This document shows, one piece after another, positions 24,471 to 33,277 of a stretch of 64,000 bases of DNA. The notes below the pieces were generated by a model, which was not told the DNA's origin, did no database searches, and worked only from the letters and a program-made list of their open reading frames with translations. A program made the position numbers and the translations under genes. Source of the stretch: Flavobacterium caseinilyticum (GTDB taxonomy: Bacteria > Bacteroidota > Bacteroidia > Flavobacteriales > Flavobacteriaceae); the NCBI RefSeq assembly GCF_004349085.1, contig NZ_SMFM01000002.1, positions 496,001 to 560,000 of the forward strand, given 5' to 3'. Position 1 is the stretch's first letter. Every line of letters begins with the position of its first letter.

Positions 24471-24478
24471 TAGTTTTG
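24471..24478 (+). promoter_or_regulatory. -7 promoter element of the efflux operon
   Basis: TAGTTTTG is a perfect TAnnTTTG match, 28 bases before the ATG at 24506. No good -33 TTG is present, consistent with a need for an activator. It also shows that the in-frame ATG at 24428 lies upstream of the promoter and cannot be the start. Confidence 0.6.
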
Positions 24479-24505
24479 CAATTCAAATTTATTCGTAATT
24501 TAATA

Positions 24506-25891
24506 ATGAAAACAAAAAAACTAACCCTTTTTCTATTTCTGGTTTTCTTTTCTCAGGGTTTCTCACAGACGCTTCCGTTAAAAGAAGCTTTGAAAACCGG
24601 AATTGCCAATTACGGAACAATAAAAGCAAAAGGCAATTATATTGATGCCTCCAAAGAAAGAATTCAACAGGTTCGCAGAGAATATCTGCCCAATGTCACA
24701 CTCTCGGGACAGCAGGATTACGGAACCGTCAACGGGCAAAACGGACCGCTCTATGGTTTTGGAGGACTCGGAGTGGCTTCCTCGGGACTTCCGTTGGAAA
24801 AGCAAAATTGGAATGCGGCTTTCGGTGCTTTATATCTGGTCAATGTCAATTGGGACTTTTACACTTTTGGGAGAATGAAACAAAAAATCAATCTGTCCAA
24901 AGCGGATTCCCAGCGTTACGAAAAAGATCTGAATCAGGAAAAATTTCAGCATAAAATTAAAATCGCAGCCGCTTACCTCAACTTATTGGCGAACCAGCGA
25001 TTGTTGATTTCCCAAAGAAAAAATCTGGAACGCGCCATGGTCTTTCAGAATATTGCTTCAGTCAGAGTAAAAAACGGACTCTTGGCCGGAGTAGATTCTA
25101 CACTAGCTTCCGCCGAAGTTTCCCGATCCAAAATCACACTGAATCAGGTGAAAGACCAGGTTAAAGAACGAAACAACAAACTAATCGCACTGATGGGCGT
25201 TTCCATTCAGGATTTTGTGCTCGACACTACTTTTGTCACGACAATACCAAAGGCAATACTAGCGCAGGAAACCTCAAATGAAAGTTTGAATCCGATATTG
25301 GAATATCATAAAAGCAGGGTAGATTTCAGCGAACAACAGCTTCGGCTTTTTAAAAAGGAATATTATCCCACCTTCAGTTTATTTGGAATATACCAGGCCC
25401 GGGCTTCCGGATTTAACTCCGATTATGCCGTAAATCAGAACTCTTTTTCCCAAAATTATTTAGACGGCATTGATCCTTCAAGACAAAATTACCTATTCGG
25501 CGTTGGCGTTACCTGGAACCTGACCACTATTGCTCGGGTGAGTAAAAAAGTCAGTGCCCAGAAATTGATTTCCGAAGGTTTACAGGAAGAATACAATGTA
25601 ATCGACCAGCAATTAAAAATTCAGTCGGATGCGGCTGATGCCAAAATAAAATATGCTTTGGAAAATTATGTTGAAGCTCCAAAACAGGTTCAGGCAGCAC
25701 AACAGGCCTATTTGCAAAAAACCACTTTGTATAAAAACGGAATGACCAATCTCCTCGATGTTACACAGACTTTATACACATTGAACCGCGCAGAAACGGA
25801 TCGCGATATTATTTATACCAATGTGTGGCAATCACTTTTGATGAAAGCGGCAGCCACGGGAGATTTTGACTTATTTATCAATGAATTTTAA
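24506..25891 (+). CDS. TolC-family outer membrane efflux protein
   Basis: 461 residues from ATG 24506. Signal peptide MKTKKLTLFLFLVFFSQGFSQ, then the two TolC repeats of long amphipathic helices and beta strands (for example RQRLLISQRKNLERA-like helix and VKNGLLAGVDSTLASAEVSRS). This is the outer membrane channel of a tripartite pump, with the RND and adaptor genes following. A longer reading from 24428 adds 26 residues before the signal peptide and starts inside the regulatory direct repeat, so I reject it. The GC content looks higher from here to 30270 than in neighbouring genes. Confidence 0.9.
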   Translation: MKTKKLTLFLFLVFFSQGFSQTLPLKEALKTGIANYGTIKAKGNYIDASKERIQQVRREYLPNVTLSGQQDYGTVNGQNGPLYGFGGLGVASSGLPLEKQNWNAAFGALYLVNVNWDFYTFGRMKQKINLSKADSQRYEKDLNQEKFQHKIKIAAAYLNLLANQRLLISQRKNLERAMVFQNIASVRVKNGLLAGVDSTLASAEVSRSKITLNQVKDQVKERNNKLIALMGVSIQDFVLDTTFVTTIPKAILAQETSNESLNPILEYHKSRVDFSEQQLRLFKKEYYPTFSLFGIYQARASGFNSDYAVNQNSFSQNYLDGIDPSRQNYLFGVGVTWNLTTIARVSKKVSAQKLISEGLQEEYNVIDQQLKIQSDAADAKIKYALENYVEAPKQVQAAQQAYLQKTTLYKNGMTNLLDVTQTLYTLNRAETDRDIIYTNVWQSLLMKAAATGDFDLFINEF

Positions 25892-25903
25892 TTATTTAAA
25901 ACA

Positions 25904-28900
25904 ATGAATTTAATACGTTTTGCCCTTCGCAAACCCATCTCGATAATGGTGTTGGTTGCCGGATTATTCTTTTTCGGAATTGGCGCCGTCCGTGATATCA
26001 AAGTTGACATTCTGCCCGAAATGAATCTTCCTGTTATCTATTTGGCCCACTCCTTTGCAGGTTATACGCCCAATCAGATGGAATCCTATTTCGCCAAAAA
26101 TTATGTCAATGTAATGATTTTAGCCAATGGTGTAAAAGATATCGAGACCAAGAATATTCAGGGACTCACACTGATGAAAGTGACTTATTATGAAGGCACT
26201 AATATGGCTCAGGCCGCTTCTGAAATCAGTGCGCTGTCCAACAGAATCCAGTCCAGATTTCCTCCGGGTTCACAGCCTCCGTTTATCATTCGGTTTGATG
26301 CTTCCTCGTTGCCCATCGGTCAATTGGTTTTGAGCAGTAAAACCCGTTCCAATAATGAACTGCAGGATTTGGCTAACGTATATGTAAGGGCTTCATTCAC
26401 GGCAATTCCGGGATTGTTGTCGCCACCACCTTTTGGCGGAAGCCCCAGAACTATTGAAATTAATGTGGATCCCGATTTGCTTCGTTCGCATCAACTGACA
26501 GCAGACCAAATTGTGGAAGCCATCCGCACGAACAACCAGACGGCTCCTTCGGGAAACCTCAGAATTGGGGATATCAACTACATTATCCCTACAAACAATA
26601 CCATTAAGGACGTCAAGGATTTTGAAAAAATACCGTTGTTCAAAAGCGGTGTCCAGAATTTATATCTTGGCGATGTGGCTCAGGTGAAAGATGGAGCCGA
26701 TATTACTGCCGGATATGCTTTGGTCAATGGAAAGCGCTCCGTTTATATCAGTATTGCAAAGGCCGGCGACGCATCGACTTGGGATGTTGTTCAAAAATTA
26801 AAAGCACATCTCCCAAAAATCCAGAGTACATTACCTGATGATGTTACACTATCGTATGAATTTGACCAATCGGTTCATGTGATTAATTCCCTGAAAAGTT
26901 TAATTATCGAAGGAATAATCGGTGCTGTTCTAACAGGGCTGATGGTTTTATTGTTCCTGGGAGATAGAAGAGCAGCATTGATTGTGATACTCACCATTCC
27001 CATTGCGATTATCTCGGGTGTCTTATTCTTAAAACTATTCGGGCAAACCATCAATCTGATGTCCTTAAGCGGACTGGCTCTTGCGATTGGAATCCTGGTA
27101 GATGAAAGTACGGTAACTATCGAGAATATCCATCAGCATTTGGACATGGGCAAACCCAAGGCCTTGGCTATTTGGGATGGATGTAAAGAAATAGCTTTGC
27201 CCAAGTTGTTGATTCTGCTTTGTATTCTGGCCGTTTTTGCACCTGCATTTACGATGACCGGAATTCCCGGTGCCTTATTTCTGCCATTGGCATTAGCGAT
27301 CGGATTTTCGATGATTGTCTCTTTTTTGCTTTCGCAAACCTTTGTTCCGGTAATGGCCAATTGGCTGATGAAATCGCATCCAAAAAAAGCGCATCCGTCG
27401 AATATTACCGATGACGAAGCGGAGTTTAATGCATCCGGACTAAGTATAGCATCCGAAGAAGACACTTTTGACCAGAAAAAAATCCTGGTACAAAGAGCTG
27501 ATTTTAACAATGACGGCAAAATCAACTTTTTTGAACGATTCAGAAACCGATACATGCGATTCATCAATCGGCTTTTTAACTATAAAAAACCGGTTACACT
27601 GGTATATCTTTTCCTATCGGCGGGTTTGGTATTACTGCTGTTAAACACTATCGGACAGGATGTGTTTCCTAAAGTCAATTCGAGTCAATTCCAATTGAGA
27701 CTGCGGGCGCCGGATGGAACCCGTTTGGAAAGTACTGAAGATAAAGCAATAATGGTACTCAACGAACTGGAAAAAATGATTGGTAAAGAACACGTTGCGA
27801 TATCCTCCGTTTATGTAGGTCAGCATCCCGCCATATTTTCCGTTTCACCCATCTATTTGTTTACCGCCGGACCTCATGAGGCGGTTTTCCAAATTGGATT
27901 GAAAGATTATCATGTGGATATGGATGTTTTCAAAGATGAATTCCGCCAGCGCATTAAAAAAATATTGCCCGATGTCAAAATTTCCTTCGAACCCATTGAA
28001 CTGACGGACAAAGTGCTGAGCCAGGGTTCCCCTACTCCAATTGAAATCAGGATAGCCGGAAAAAATAAAAAGCGAAATGAAGCCTATGCCAATAAACTCA
28101 TCGCAAAACTGAATAAAATTGACTATTTGAGAGATATTCAGATTGCCCAGCCCATCAAATATCCAGCGCTTGACATCACTATTGACAGAACTCGTGCCGC
28201 ACAATTAGGGATTGATATGAATGACATTTCGCGTTCCCTTATTGCTTCCACATCTTCTTCACAATATACCGAAAAGAATATTTGGGTAGATGAAAAAGCT
28301 GGGTTTTCCTATAACGTTCAGGTACAGGTTCCTTTAAATAAAATGAAAAGCGAAAATGATCTGAAAGAAATTCCGCTGCTGAAGAATGCTTCCCGTCCGG
28401 TTTTGAGCGATGTGGCCATAATTACCCCTTCATTTACCTATGGAGAAAATGACAATATTGGAGCCATGCCTTATATTTCTGTCACAGCAAATATGGATCA
28501 TATTGATTTAGGAACTGCTACTAAAGCTGTTCAGCAAAGCATTGATTCACTTGGCGAACTTCCCAGAGGATTATTCATAGAACAAATTGGTTTAAGCACC
28601 GTTTTAAAAGAAACCATGAGAAGTTTGCAGACGGGTTTGTTGATTGCCATATTGGTTATTTTCCTGATGTTGGCTGCAAATTTCCAATCCTTTAAAATCT
28701 CGCTGGTTATCTTAACCACGGTTCCCGCCGTTGTTTTAGGCTCTTTATTGCTGCTGGTGATTACAGGTTCGACTTTGAATTTGCAATCGTACATGGGAAT
28801 TATTATGTCGGTTGGTGTTTCTATTGCTAATGCCGTTCTGATCATCACCAATGCAGAACAGCTTCGAAAACACAATGGCAATGCGTTACAATCGGCACGC

Positions 28901-29188
28901 GAGGCCGCTTCACTGAGGCTACGTCCCATCATTATGACCAGTATTGCGATGATCGCGGGAATGCTCCCAATGGCCATCGGACACGGAGAAGGCGGCGACC
29001 AAATTTCCCCGTTGGGAAGAGCTGTGATTGGCGGATTGGTATTTTCCACCTTTACAGTACTTCTTGTTTTACCGCTCATTTTCGCCTGGGCAATGGGTAA
29101 AACTCCGGTGCACTCTTTATCCTTAGATCCAGAAGACAAGGAAAGCCAACATTATATCTCATCTTTACACCCTCAAAATGAAAAATAA
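25904..29188 (+). CDS. RND-superfamily efflux transporter (AcrB/MdtB-like) with an EF-hand-like loop
   Basis: 1094 residues, slightly longer than the usual 1020-1050. Twelve membrane segments in two halves, two large periplasmic domains, and the TM4 proton-relay region GILVDESTVTIENI. Inner membrane pump that expels substrates through TolC with the adaptor encoded next. The extra length lies in the cytoplasmic stretch between TM6 and TM7 (about 490-555), which has a charged insert and the sequence DFNNDGKINFFE at residues 533-544. That fits a calcium-binding EF-hand loop: Asp1, Asn3, Asp5, Gly6, Ile8, Glu12. The 3' end overlaps the adaptor gene by 11 bases. Substrate not predictable. Confidence 0.92.
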   Translation: MNLIRFALRKPISIMVLVAGLFFFGIGAVRDIKVDILPEMNLPVIYLAHSFAGYTPNQMESYFAKNYVNVMILANGVKDIETKNIQGLTLMKVTYYEGTNMAQAASEISALSNRIQSRFPPGSQPPFIIRFDASSLPIGQLVLSSKTRSNNELQDLANVYVRASFTAIPGLLSPPPFGGSPRTIEINVDPDLLRSHQLTADQIVEAIRTNNQTAPSGNLRIGDINYIIPTNNTIKDVKDFEKIPLFKSGVQNLYLGDVAQVKDGADITAGYALVNGKRSVYISIAKAGDASTWDVVQKLKAHLPKIQSTLPDDVTLSYEFDQSVHVINSLKSLIIEGIIGAVLTGLMVLLFLGDRRAALIVILTIPIAIISGVLFLKLFGQTINLMSLSGLALAIGILVDESTVTIENIHQHLDMGKPKALAIWDGCKEIALPKLLILLCILAVFAPAFTMTGIPGALFLPLALAIGFSMIVSFLLSQTFVPVMANWLMKSHPKKAHPSNITDDEAEFNASGLSIASEEDTFDQKKILVQRADFNNDGKINFFERFRNRYMRFINRLFNYKKPVTLVYLFLSAGLVLLLLNTIGQDVFPKVNSSQFQLRLRAPDGTRLESTEDKAIMVLNELEKMIGKEHVAISSVYVGQHPAIFSVSPIYLFTAGPHEAVFQIGLKDYHVDMDVFKDEFRQRIKKILPDVKISFEPIELTDKVLSQGSPTPIEIRIAGKNKKRNEAYANKLIAKLNKIDYLRDIQIAQPIKYPALDITIDRTRAAQLGIDMNDISRSLIASTSSSQYTEKNIWVDEKAGFSYNVQVQVPLNKMKSENDLKEIPLLKNASRPVLSDVAIITPSFTYGENDNIGAMPYISVTANMDHIDLGTATKAVQQSIDSLGELPRGLFIEQIGLSTVLKETMRSLQTGLLIAILVIFLMLAANFQSFKISLVILTTVPAVVLGSLLLLVITGSTLNLQSYMGIIMSVGVSIANAVLIITNAEQLRKHNGNALQSAREAASLRLRPIIMTSIAMIAGMLPMAIGHGEGGDQISPLGRAVIGGLVFSTFTVLLVLPLIFAWAMGKTPVHSLSLDPEDKESQHYISSLHPQNEK

Positions 29189-30269
29189 ATTATTTAAAAA
29201 ATCGTTTCTGTTTTTAGTCTTAGCCACTGTTTTAACTGCCTGCAATACTTCAGAAAAGAAAGAAATTACAGCTATAGAAACCGCTCCGGCTATCGAAACC
29301 TTTACCATCAGTAAAGAAAAATTAGCTACCGAACTCCGCATTCCGGCCGAACTGAACGGTTTTCAACAAGTAGATATTTATGCCAAAGTGAGCAGTTTTG
29401 TCAAAGAACTCAAAGTTGATATTGGTTCGCAGGTCAAGAAAGGACAAGTACTTCTCATTTTAGAAGCGCCTGAAATCAGTTCGCAATTAGCGGCAGCCCA
29501 ATCCAGACAACTTTCGCAAAAAGCCATTTATACCGCCAGTAAAAGTACTTTCGACAGGCTTTTTGAAACCAGTAAAATAGAAGGAACGATTTCCAAAAAT
29601 GATCTGGAACATGCAGCAGCCCGAAAAAATTCCGATTATGCACAGTATCAGGCAAGCCAGGCCGCTTATAAAGAAATTACGATTATGAAAAGCTATCTGG
29701 TAATCCGCGCGCCTTTTGACGGAGTCATCTCAGCCAGGAATGTAAATCCGGGGACCTTTGTTGGATCTTCCGGAAAAGGATCGGAATTCCCGTTATTTAC
29801 GCTTCAGCAACAGAGTAAATTGCGATTGTCGGTCTATGTTCCGGAGATGTACACCGGTTATCTGACTCTTGGCGATGAACTGATTTTTAATGTAAAATCA
29901 ATCAATAACGAGACTTTCCATGCAAAAATAGCCCGTATGTCCGGGGCTTTAGACAGTAAACTTCGATCCGAACGTGTAGAGCTAGATGTTTTGAATACCT
30001 CTAAGAAACTGTTGCCGGGAATGGTTGCCGAAGTGCTTTTGCCTTTAAAATCAAAAGACAACAATTATGTGGTACCCAAATCAGCTGTGGTGAATGCCAG
30101 TGATGGTGTCTATGTTTTTATAGTAGAGAATAATAAAATGAAAAGAACAGCCGTTCAGAAAGGTCGCGAACTGGAAAACCGCGTTGAAATTTTTGGGGAT
30201 ATTCCTGAAAATTCCATATTGGTAAAAATCGCTTCAGAAGAAATGAAAGACGGTATGGCTGTGAAGTAG
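29178..30269 (+). CDS. RND efflux periplasmic adaptor (HlyD/MFP family), lipoprotein
   Basis: 363 residues. Lipoprotein signal ending at Cys22 (LTACNT). The biotinyl-lipoyl-like half-motifs VDIYAKVSSFVKELKVDIGSQVKKG and VIRAPFDGVISARNVNPGTFV flank a helical hairpin (about 95-150), then the beta-barrel and membrane-proximal domains. It links the RND pump to the TolC channel. The order here is TolC, RND, adaptor, with the adaptor last and coupled by overlap to the RND gene. A terminator follows at 30275. Confidence 0.92.
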   Translation: MKNKLFKKSFLFLVLATVLTACNTSEKKEITAIETAPAIETFTISKEKLATELRIPAELNGFQQVDIYAKVSSFVKELKVDIGSQVKKGQVLLILEAPEISSQLAAAQSRQLSQKAIYTASKSTFDRLFETSKIEGTISKNDLEHAAARKNSDYAQYQASQAAYKEITIMKSYLVIRAPFDGVISARNVNPGTFVGSSGKGSEFPLFTLQQQSKLRLSVYVPEMYTGYLTLGDELIFNVKSINNETFHAKIARMSGALDSKLRSERVELDVLNTSKKLLPGMVAEVLLPLKSKDNNYVVPKSAVVNASDGVYVFIVENNKMKRTAVQKGRELENRVEIFGDIPENSILVKIASEEMKDGMAVK

Positions 30270-30274
30270 TAAAC

Positions 30275-30318
30275 AAAAGTGGCTGTCCGTAAATTAATTT
30301 TTCGGATGGTCACTTTTA
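30275..30318 (+). terminator. Imperfect rho-independent terminator of the efflux operon
   Basis: Arms AAAAGTGGCTGTCCG and CGGATGGTCACTTTT pair over most of their length around an AT-rich loop. Confidence 0.6.
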
Positions 30319-30618
30319 TTTAGAAATAAAAGACACTAAATATGATATTTTTCGGCCTCGAGAAAACTCGATTATTTAAGAAGATGTTAATACAAAAGAG
30401 TTGAGTATAATTATCGTTTTACCAAAAAGCTTTCTTCGATAATTTTGGAGCATTGTTACCAGAAGTACAACCCGACCTCAAAAAAAAATTTCTAAAACTT
30501 TCTCCTTTACTTATAAACCAATACTCTTTTCAAATCTTCAATATCTGAAAAAACAAGAGAATTCAGCATGATGAAAGTTCCTAATTAAAATTATGAACGT
30601 TAAAACTGTGAATTTTTC

Positions 30619-30626
30619 TATATTTG
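30619..30626 (+). promoter_or_regulatory. -7 promoter element of rlmH
   Basis: TATATTTG, perfect TAnnTTTG, 22 bases before the ATG. Confidence 0.55.
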
Positions 30627-30648
30627 CAGCCTCTGAAATTTAACAAAA

Positions 30649-31122
30649 ATGAACATCAAATTGATTGCTATCGGTAAAACCGATAACAAAGCTTTACAAT
30701 CTTTAATAGACGACTACACGAAACGATTGTCTTTTTATATCAAGTTCGATTTAGATATTATTTCTGATATCAAAAACGTAAAAAACTTATCCGAAAGTCA
30801 ACAAAAAGAGAAAGAAGGCGAATTAATTTTGGCAAAAATTACGCCGACAGACCAGCTCATTTTGTTGGACGAAAACGGAAAAAACTTCTCAAGCGTAGGT
30901 TTTTCAGAAGAGTTACAAAAGAAAATGAACTCCGGGGTGAAGACTTTAGTTTTTGTAATTGGTGGTCCATATGGATTTTCGGATACCGTTTATGCCAAAG
31001 CACAAGGTAAAATATCGCTGTCTCTAATGACTTTTTCGCATCAAATGGTTCGCTTATTTTTTATAGAACAATTGTATCGCGGATTTACTATTTTGAGAAA
31101 CGAACCGTATCATCACCAGTAA
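30649..31122 (+). CDS. rlmH: 23S rRNA (pseudouridine(1915)-N3)-methyltransferase RlmH
   Basis: 157 residues, full length for the family. SPOUT-class methyltransferase acting on Psi1915 of 23S rRNA in helix 69. Typical stretches: MNIKLIAIGKTDNKALQSLI at the start, LLDENGKNFSS, FVIGGPYGFSD and the C-terminal LSLMTFSHQMVRLFFIEQLYRG ending with RNEPYHHQ, the conserved trefoil-knot end. A housekeeping gene with its own promoter. Confidence 0.97.
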   Translation: MNIKLIAIGKTDNKALQSLIDDYTKRLSFYIKFDLDIISDIKNVKNLSESQQKEKEGELILAKITPTDQLILLDENGKNFSSVGFSEELQKKMNSGVKTLVFVIGGPYGFSDTVYAKAQGKISLSLMTFSHQMVRLFFIEQLYRGFTILRNEPYHHQ

Positions 31123-31164
31123 AATAGAATACATTGTTCAATTTTAAGTATTCATTTTTAGTTT

Positions 31165-31797
31165 CTAATAAATAAATTCTTCAAATTTCACATTAAATTC
31201 AGACGAGGGCAACTTTAAACTATTTATAAAAATTTTATTCTGAATGTAACTTCCAAAATTCAAGTTTTTATCAAAGCAAAAAATGTATTGGATGGATTTA
31301 TTACTTGGTAATTTATTTAAATAGGCTTGCAACTCTTCTGGTTTTACCGCAATAGCATCTACAAAAATTTCGTTGTTTTTGGAAAAAAAGACCACTACTC
31401 CTGACTTTGGTTTTTCCAGTTTGTAAAACACATTGGTAAAAGGAATAAAAGCCAGATTTTTTCCAATAGTATCAGCGTAAGAATAATAATTTTCAGCTTT
31501 TTCATTTTTGTGCGCCTTGTCTTCGCGCTTTTTTTGCTGCAACTTCATGATTTCTGGAATGGCAAGTCGCAACGGCAATCGTTTGTCTACATTGAGAATC
31601 CAATTTGTCGAAATAATACTGTTTTTCCGGTTTACTTCTGCCAAGGTATCTTTACCTTTTGCTCTAAAAAATATATAAATAGGCGAGAGATCCGATATAT
31701 CTTTTACAATTGTTATGTTGCCTTTTGGTAATAAAAGATCTTCTTTGTTTCCACAGGAAAATAAAGTAAAGAAAACAATCAGCGTAAAATATTTCAT
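31165..31797 (-). CDS. Hypothetical lipoprotein downstream of folP
   Basis: 210 residues. Lipobox LFSCG near residue 15 and no other domain that I recognise. The rest is a mixed alpha/beta protein with a Lys/Glu-rich helix (MKLQQKKREDKAHKNEKAENYY) near the middle and a FFSKNNEIFVDAIAVKPEELQAYLNKLP stretch. It starts 2 bases after folP on the same strand, so the two are co-transcribed; a functional link with folate is not implied. Common gene order in Flavobacterium, in my recollection. Confidence 0.75.
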   Translation of the reverse strand: MKYFTLIVFFTLFSCGNKEDLLLPKGNITIVKDISDLSPIYIFFRAKGKDTLAEVNRKNSIISTNWILNVDKRLPLRLAIPEIMKLQQKKREDKAHKNEKAENYYSYADTIGKNLAFIPFTNVFYKLEKPKSGVVVFFSKNNEIFVDAIAVKPEELQAYLNKLPSNKSIQYIFCFDKNLNFGSYIQNKIFINSLKLPSSEFNVKFEEFIY

Positions 31798-31799
31798 CT

Positions 31800-32624
31800 T
31801 TATAAATTGATTTTATTGAATAAGGTAACACATTCCACAGCTTCTTTTACATCGTGAACACGCAGGATCTTTGCTCCTTTGGTCAATGCCAAAGTATTCA
31901 AAACTGTGGTTCCGTTTAACGCACTTTCCATTGTAGCGTCAAGCGCTTTATAAATCATCGATTTTCTGGAAACCCCAACAAGAAGCGGAAGTTCCAGCAT
32001 ATTAAACAATTCCATTTTTTGAAAGACTTCGTAATTTTGCGCTATTGTTTTGGCAAAACCAAAGCCAGGATCAATTATTAAATCATTAATTCCAAAACGT
32101 CTGGCCATAGCTACTTTCTCCGAAAAATAGAACAACATTTCTTTTACAATATCAGCATAATCCGTGAGTGATTGCATCGTTTGCGGGTTTCCTCGCATGT
32201 GCATCATTATATAAGGAACATTATATTTTGCAATTGTCTCCATCATTTTGTCGTCCAGATTTCCGGCTGCAATATCGTTGATAATGGCCGCGCCACTTTC
32301 AATTGAAGCTCTAGCAACTTGACTTCTAAAAGTGTCAATCGAGAGTATTGTCTCTGGAAAATGTTTTAAAACTGAATCTACAACGGGTATAATTCTCGAA
32401 ATTTCTTCTTGCTCCGAGACAAATTCTGCATTTGGTTTACTGGAATAAGCGCCGATATCGATAAAAGTAGCGCCATCAAGCAGCATTTTTTCGACTTGAG
32501 AAAGGATTTCAGTTTCATTTTTATACTTTCCGCCATCAAAAAATGAGTTGGGAGTCACATTCAAAATACCCATTACTTTGGGAGTTGACAGGTCTATAAG
32601 TGTTCCTTTGCAGTTAATAGTCAT
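31800..32624 (-). CDS. folP: Dihydropteroate synthase
   Basis: 274 residues. Condenses 6-hydroxymethyl-dihydropterin pyrophosphate with p-aminobenzoate in folate synthesis; target of sulfonamides. The TIM-barrel signatures are present: MGILNVTPNSFFDGGKY near the start, GATFIDIGAYSSKP, IINDIAAGN, IIDPGFGFAKT and VGVSRKSMI. Divergent from the DUF1599 gene with an 88-base gap. Confidence 0.97.
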   Translation of the reverse strand: MTINCKGTLIDLSTPKVMGILNVTPNSFFDGGKYKNETEILSQVEKMLLDGATFIDIGAYSSKPNAEFVSEQEEISRIIPVVDSVLKHFPETILSIDTFRSQVARASIESGAAIINDIAAGNLDDKMMETIAKYNVPYIMMHMRGNPQTMQSLTDYADIVKEMLFYFSEKVAMARRFGINDLIIDPGFGFAKTIAQNYEVFQKMELFNMLELPLLVGVSRKSMIYKALDATMESALNGTTVLNTLALTKGAKILRVHDVKEAVECVTLFNKINL

Positions 32625-32674
32625 TCGTTTACAGTTTTAAAGACTTCAAAATTCTACATTCAAAAAAATTATCT

Positions 32675-32682
32675 TATTTTTG
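32675..32682 (+). promoter_or_regulatory. -7 promoter element of the DUF1599 gene
   Basis: TATTTTTG, perfect TAnnTTTG. A TTG within it (32680) opens the longest reading frame but cannot be the start because it is part of the promoter. Confidence 0.6.
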
Positions 32683-32712
32683 AAAAAATTTCAAGACAAA
32701 TATACACCAATA

Positions 32713-33258
32713 ATGAAGAATACTTCAAAGGAATATGATACGGTGATTGCGACTTGTCGTGCGCTGTTTATCAACAAAATGAAAGATTACGGATGTGCTT
32801 GGCGAATTTTGAGATTGCCTTCATTGACAGATCAAATCTACATAAAAGCTCAAAGAATTAGAAGTTTACAAGAAAACGAAGTCCGTAAAATTGACGAAGA
32901 TGAAACAGGTGAATTCATCGGGATTATCAATTATTCTATCATGGCCTTGATTCAATTGGAATTAGGCGTTGCAGACCAACCCGATTTGCAAGTTGCGAAA
33001 GCCACTGAATTATATGATGCGAAAATTAAATTGACCAAAGATTTAATGGAAGACAAAAATCATGATTATGGCGAAGCTTGGCGTGAAATGCGCGTGAGTT
33101 CCCTAACCGATTTGATTTTACAAAAATTACTTCGTGTCAAGCAAATTGAAGATAATAAAGGAAAAACATTAGTTTCTGAAGGAATTGATGCTAACTATCA
33201 GGATATGATAAATTATTCGGTTTTCGCTTTGATTCTAATGGGTTTTGGAAATAAATAA
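32713..33258 (+). CDS. DUF1599 domain protein (tandem repeat)
   Basis: 181 residues from ATG 32713. Two copies of the DUF1599 motif follow one another: KDYGCAWRILRLPSLTDQIY in the first half and HDYGEAWREMRVSSLTDLIL in the second, each followed by a KxxRxxxLQE/KQIED helix and an IINYSIMALI/MINYSVFALI helix. It is an all-helical cytosolic protein found in most Bacteroidota; function not established. I start at 32713 since the TTG at 32680 falls in the -7 element. The DoxX-type gene follows 19 bases on. Confidence 0.88.
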   Translation: MKNTSKEYDTVIATCRALFINKMKDYGCAWRILRLPSLTDQIYIKAQRIRSLQENEVRKIDEDETGEFIGIINYSIMALIQLELGVADQPDLQVAKATELYDAKIKLTKDLMEDKNHDYGEAWREMRVSSLTDLILQKLLRVKQIEDNKGKTLVSEGIDANYQDMINYSVFALILMGFGNK

Positions 33259-33277
33259 TAACAAACAATAGTTAAAT

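Larger units (their letters stand above)
30270..30648. other. Intergenic region between efflux operon and rlmH
   Basis: About 380 bases. It starts with an imperfect terminator (30275-30318) and ends with the rlmH promoter element TATATTTG (30619-30626). In between I see only AT-rich sequence and a small CGAG-AAAA-CTCG hairpin; no reading frame worth reporting. Confidence 0.5.

Noticed and set aside
24428..24505. ATG 24428 as TolC start
   Set aside because: Lies inside the regulatory direct repeat and upstream of the promoter element; the signal peptide begins at 24506.
27133..29139. Long minus-strand frames of 144 and 202 codons opposite the RND pump
   Set aside because: They are antisense shadows: the plus-strand protein is clearly RND, and the minus products have no domain.
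32680..32712. TTG start for the DUF1599 gene
   Set aside because: It lies within the -7 element TATTTTTG; ATG 32713 is used.
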